Part shown: positions 6,899 to 7,129 of the stretch, piece after piece
Layout: each line of letters opens with the position of its first letter
How positions within the stretch are numbered: the stretch's first letter is position 1
Assembly: GCA_020445005.1 (NCBI GenBank)
Contig: JAGRHM010000473.1
Span: 1 to 7,129 of the forward strand
Source of the DNA: Candidatus Competibacteraceae bacterium
GTDB lineage: Bacteria > Pseudomonadota > Gammaproteobacteria > Competibacterales > Competibacteraceae
Length of the DNA stretch: 7,129 nucleotides
Direction: 5' to 3'
Position numbers and translations under genes: made by a program
Notes under the pieces: generated by a model
The model's database searches: none
What the model saw: only the letters and a program-made list of their open reading frames with translations
Told to the model about the DNA's origin: nothing

Positions 6899-7129
6899 TC
6901 ATGGTTTCCGGCAGCTCAGAACAGCACGCAACCGGGCGAGACTGAACGGTTTAACCAGCGTGGTTACAGTACGTAATCCATTGAATTCGGCCAGTGTTTT
7001 AGCATCGCTGGCATAATCCGGATTATAGCCGGTGGTAATGACGAGATCGGAGGCGTAGCCTTGCTGTAATAGCCAGAGCAACAGTTCATTGCCATCCATA
7101 TCCGGCATGACCATATCGAGCATGATCGT
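6899..7129 (-). CDS. Response-regulator receiver domain protein (C-terminal 76 residues; 5' end off window)
   Basis: Phospho-acceptor (REC) domain. The frame is open to the right edge, so the N-terminal part with the acidic pair is not visible; the ATG at 7123 is internal, within the core strand that carries the phospho-acceptor, and cannot be the start. Visible hallmarks are the phospho-acceptor Asp (D5 of the visible part) in LDMVMPDMDG, T33 in ITTGY, and K70 in VKPF. The protein ends with LSCRKP immediately after the last receiver helix, followed by tandem TGA TGA. Nothing follows the receiver, so this is either a stand-alone CheY/Spo0F-like regulator or the terminal receiver of a longer protein such as another hybrid kinase. 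It differs clearly from the receivers fused to the two kinases. Its position just upstream makes it a candidate phosphotransfer partner, which is inference. Confidence 0.88.
   Translation of the reverse strand, partial: TIMLDMVMPDMDGNELLLWLLQQGYASDLVITTGYNPDYASDAKTLAEFNGLRTVTTLVKPFSLARLRAVLSCRKP

Noticed and set aside
6789..6902. 37-residue frame containing CSLCH (a CxxCH, c-type-heme-like motif)
   Set aside because: As a protein gene it is unconvincing: very short, no signal peptide, overlapping the kinase start, and the motif is expected by chance. It is kept only as a possible translational leader.
1..7129. CRISPR arrays, tRNA/rRNA genes, insertion sequences
   Set aside because: No short regular repeats with spacers, no tRNA-like cloverleaf or CCA ends in gaps, and no transposase-like frames were seen. 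Coding density leaves gaps of under 100 bases.

Overview
The window is a compact, entirely minus-strand block from what looks like a Gram-negative proteobacterium, probably a gammaproteobacterium. GC is moderately high by eye, the PqiA/PqiB proteins imply an outer membrane, and the two-component proteins are of the large proteobacterial hybrid type. I cannot name the genus. Everything reads from high to low coordinates, and no convincing plus-strand gene was found.

Layout in transcription order: (1) 7129-6899, the C-terminal 76 residues of a receiver-domain protein whose start lies off the right edge. (2) 6814-3794, a 1006-residue membrane hybrid histidine kinase with a large periplasmic sensor, HAMP, an enlarged PAS domain, HisKA, HATPase and a receiver. 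(3) 3763-1901, a 620-residue paralogue with two close membrane helices and no periplasmic sensor or HAMP, but the same PAS-HisKA-HATPase-receiver core. (4) 1840-1232 and 1235-594, PqiA split into two separate genes that overlap by a TTGA junction. (5) 601-1, the N-terminal 200 residues of PqiB (MCE family), overlapping the second pqiA gene and running off the left edge.

The signalling half (receiver plus two hybrid kinases) and the envelope half (PqiA1-PqiA2-PqiB) are separated by only 60 bases with no visible terminator. They could be one transcript, but this is inference. In the Pqi system, PqiA is an inner-membrane protein with zinc-ribbon-like cysteine pairs, and PqiB is an MCE protein that builds a periplasmic conduit implicated in lipid transport and envelope integrity. 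The kinases would autophosphorylate on His and pass phosphate to their fused receivers. No Hpt domain and no DNA-binding output is visible here, so the end of the relay must lie elsewhere.

The most notable points are the tandem duplication that produced two kinases with nearly identical catalytic cores but different inputs, the two PAS insertions present only in the larger kinase, a hairpin overlapping the larger kinase's ribosome binding site, and the TTG start needed for the second pqiA gene. None of these amounts to a clearly new biological system.
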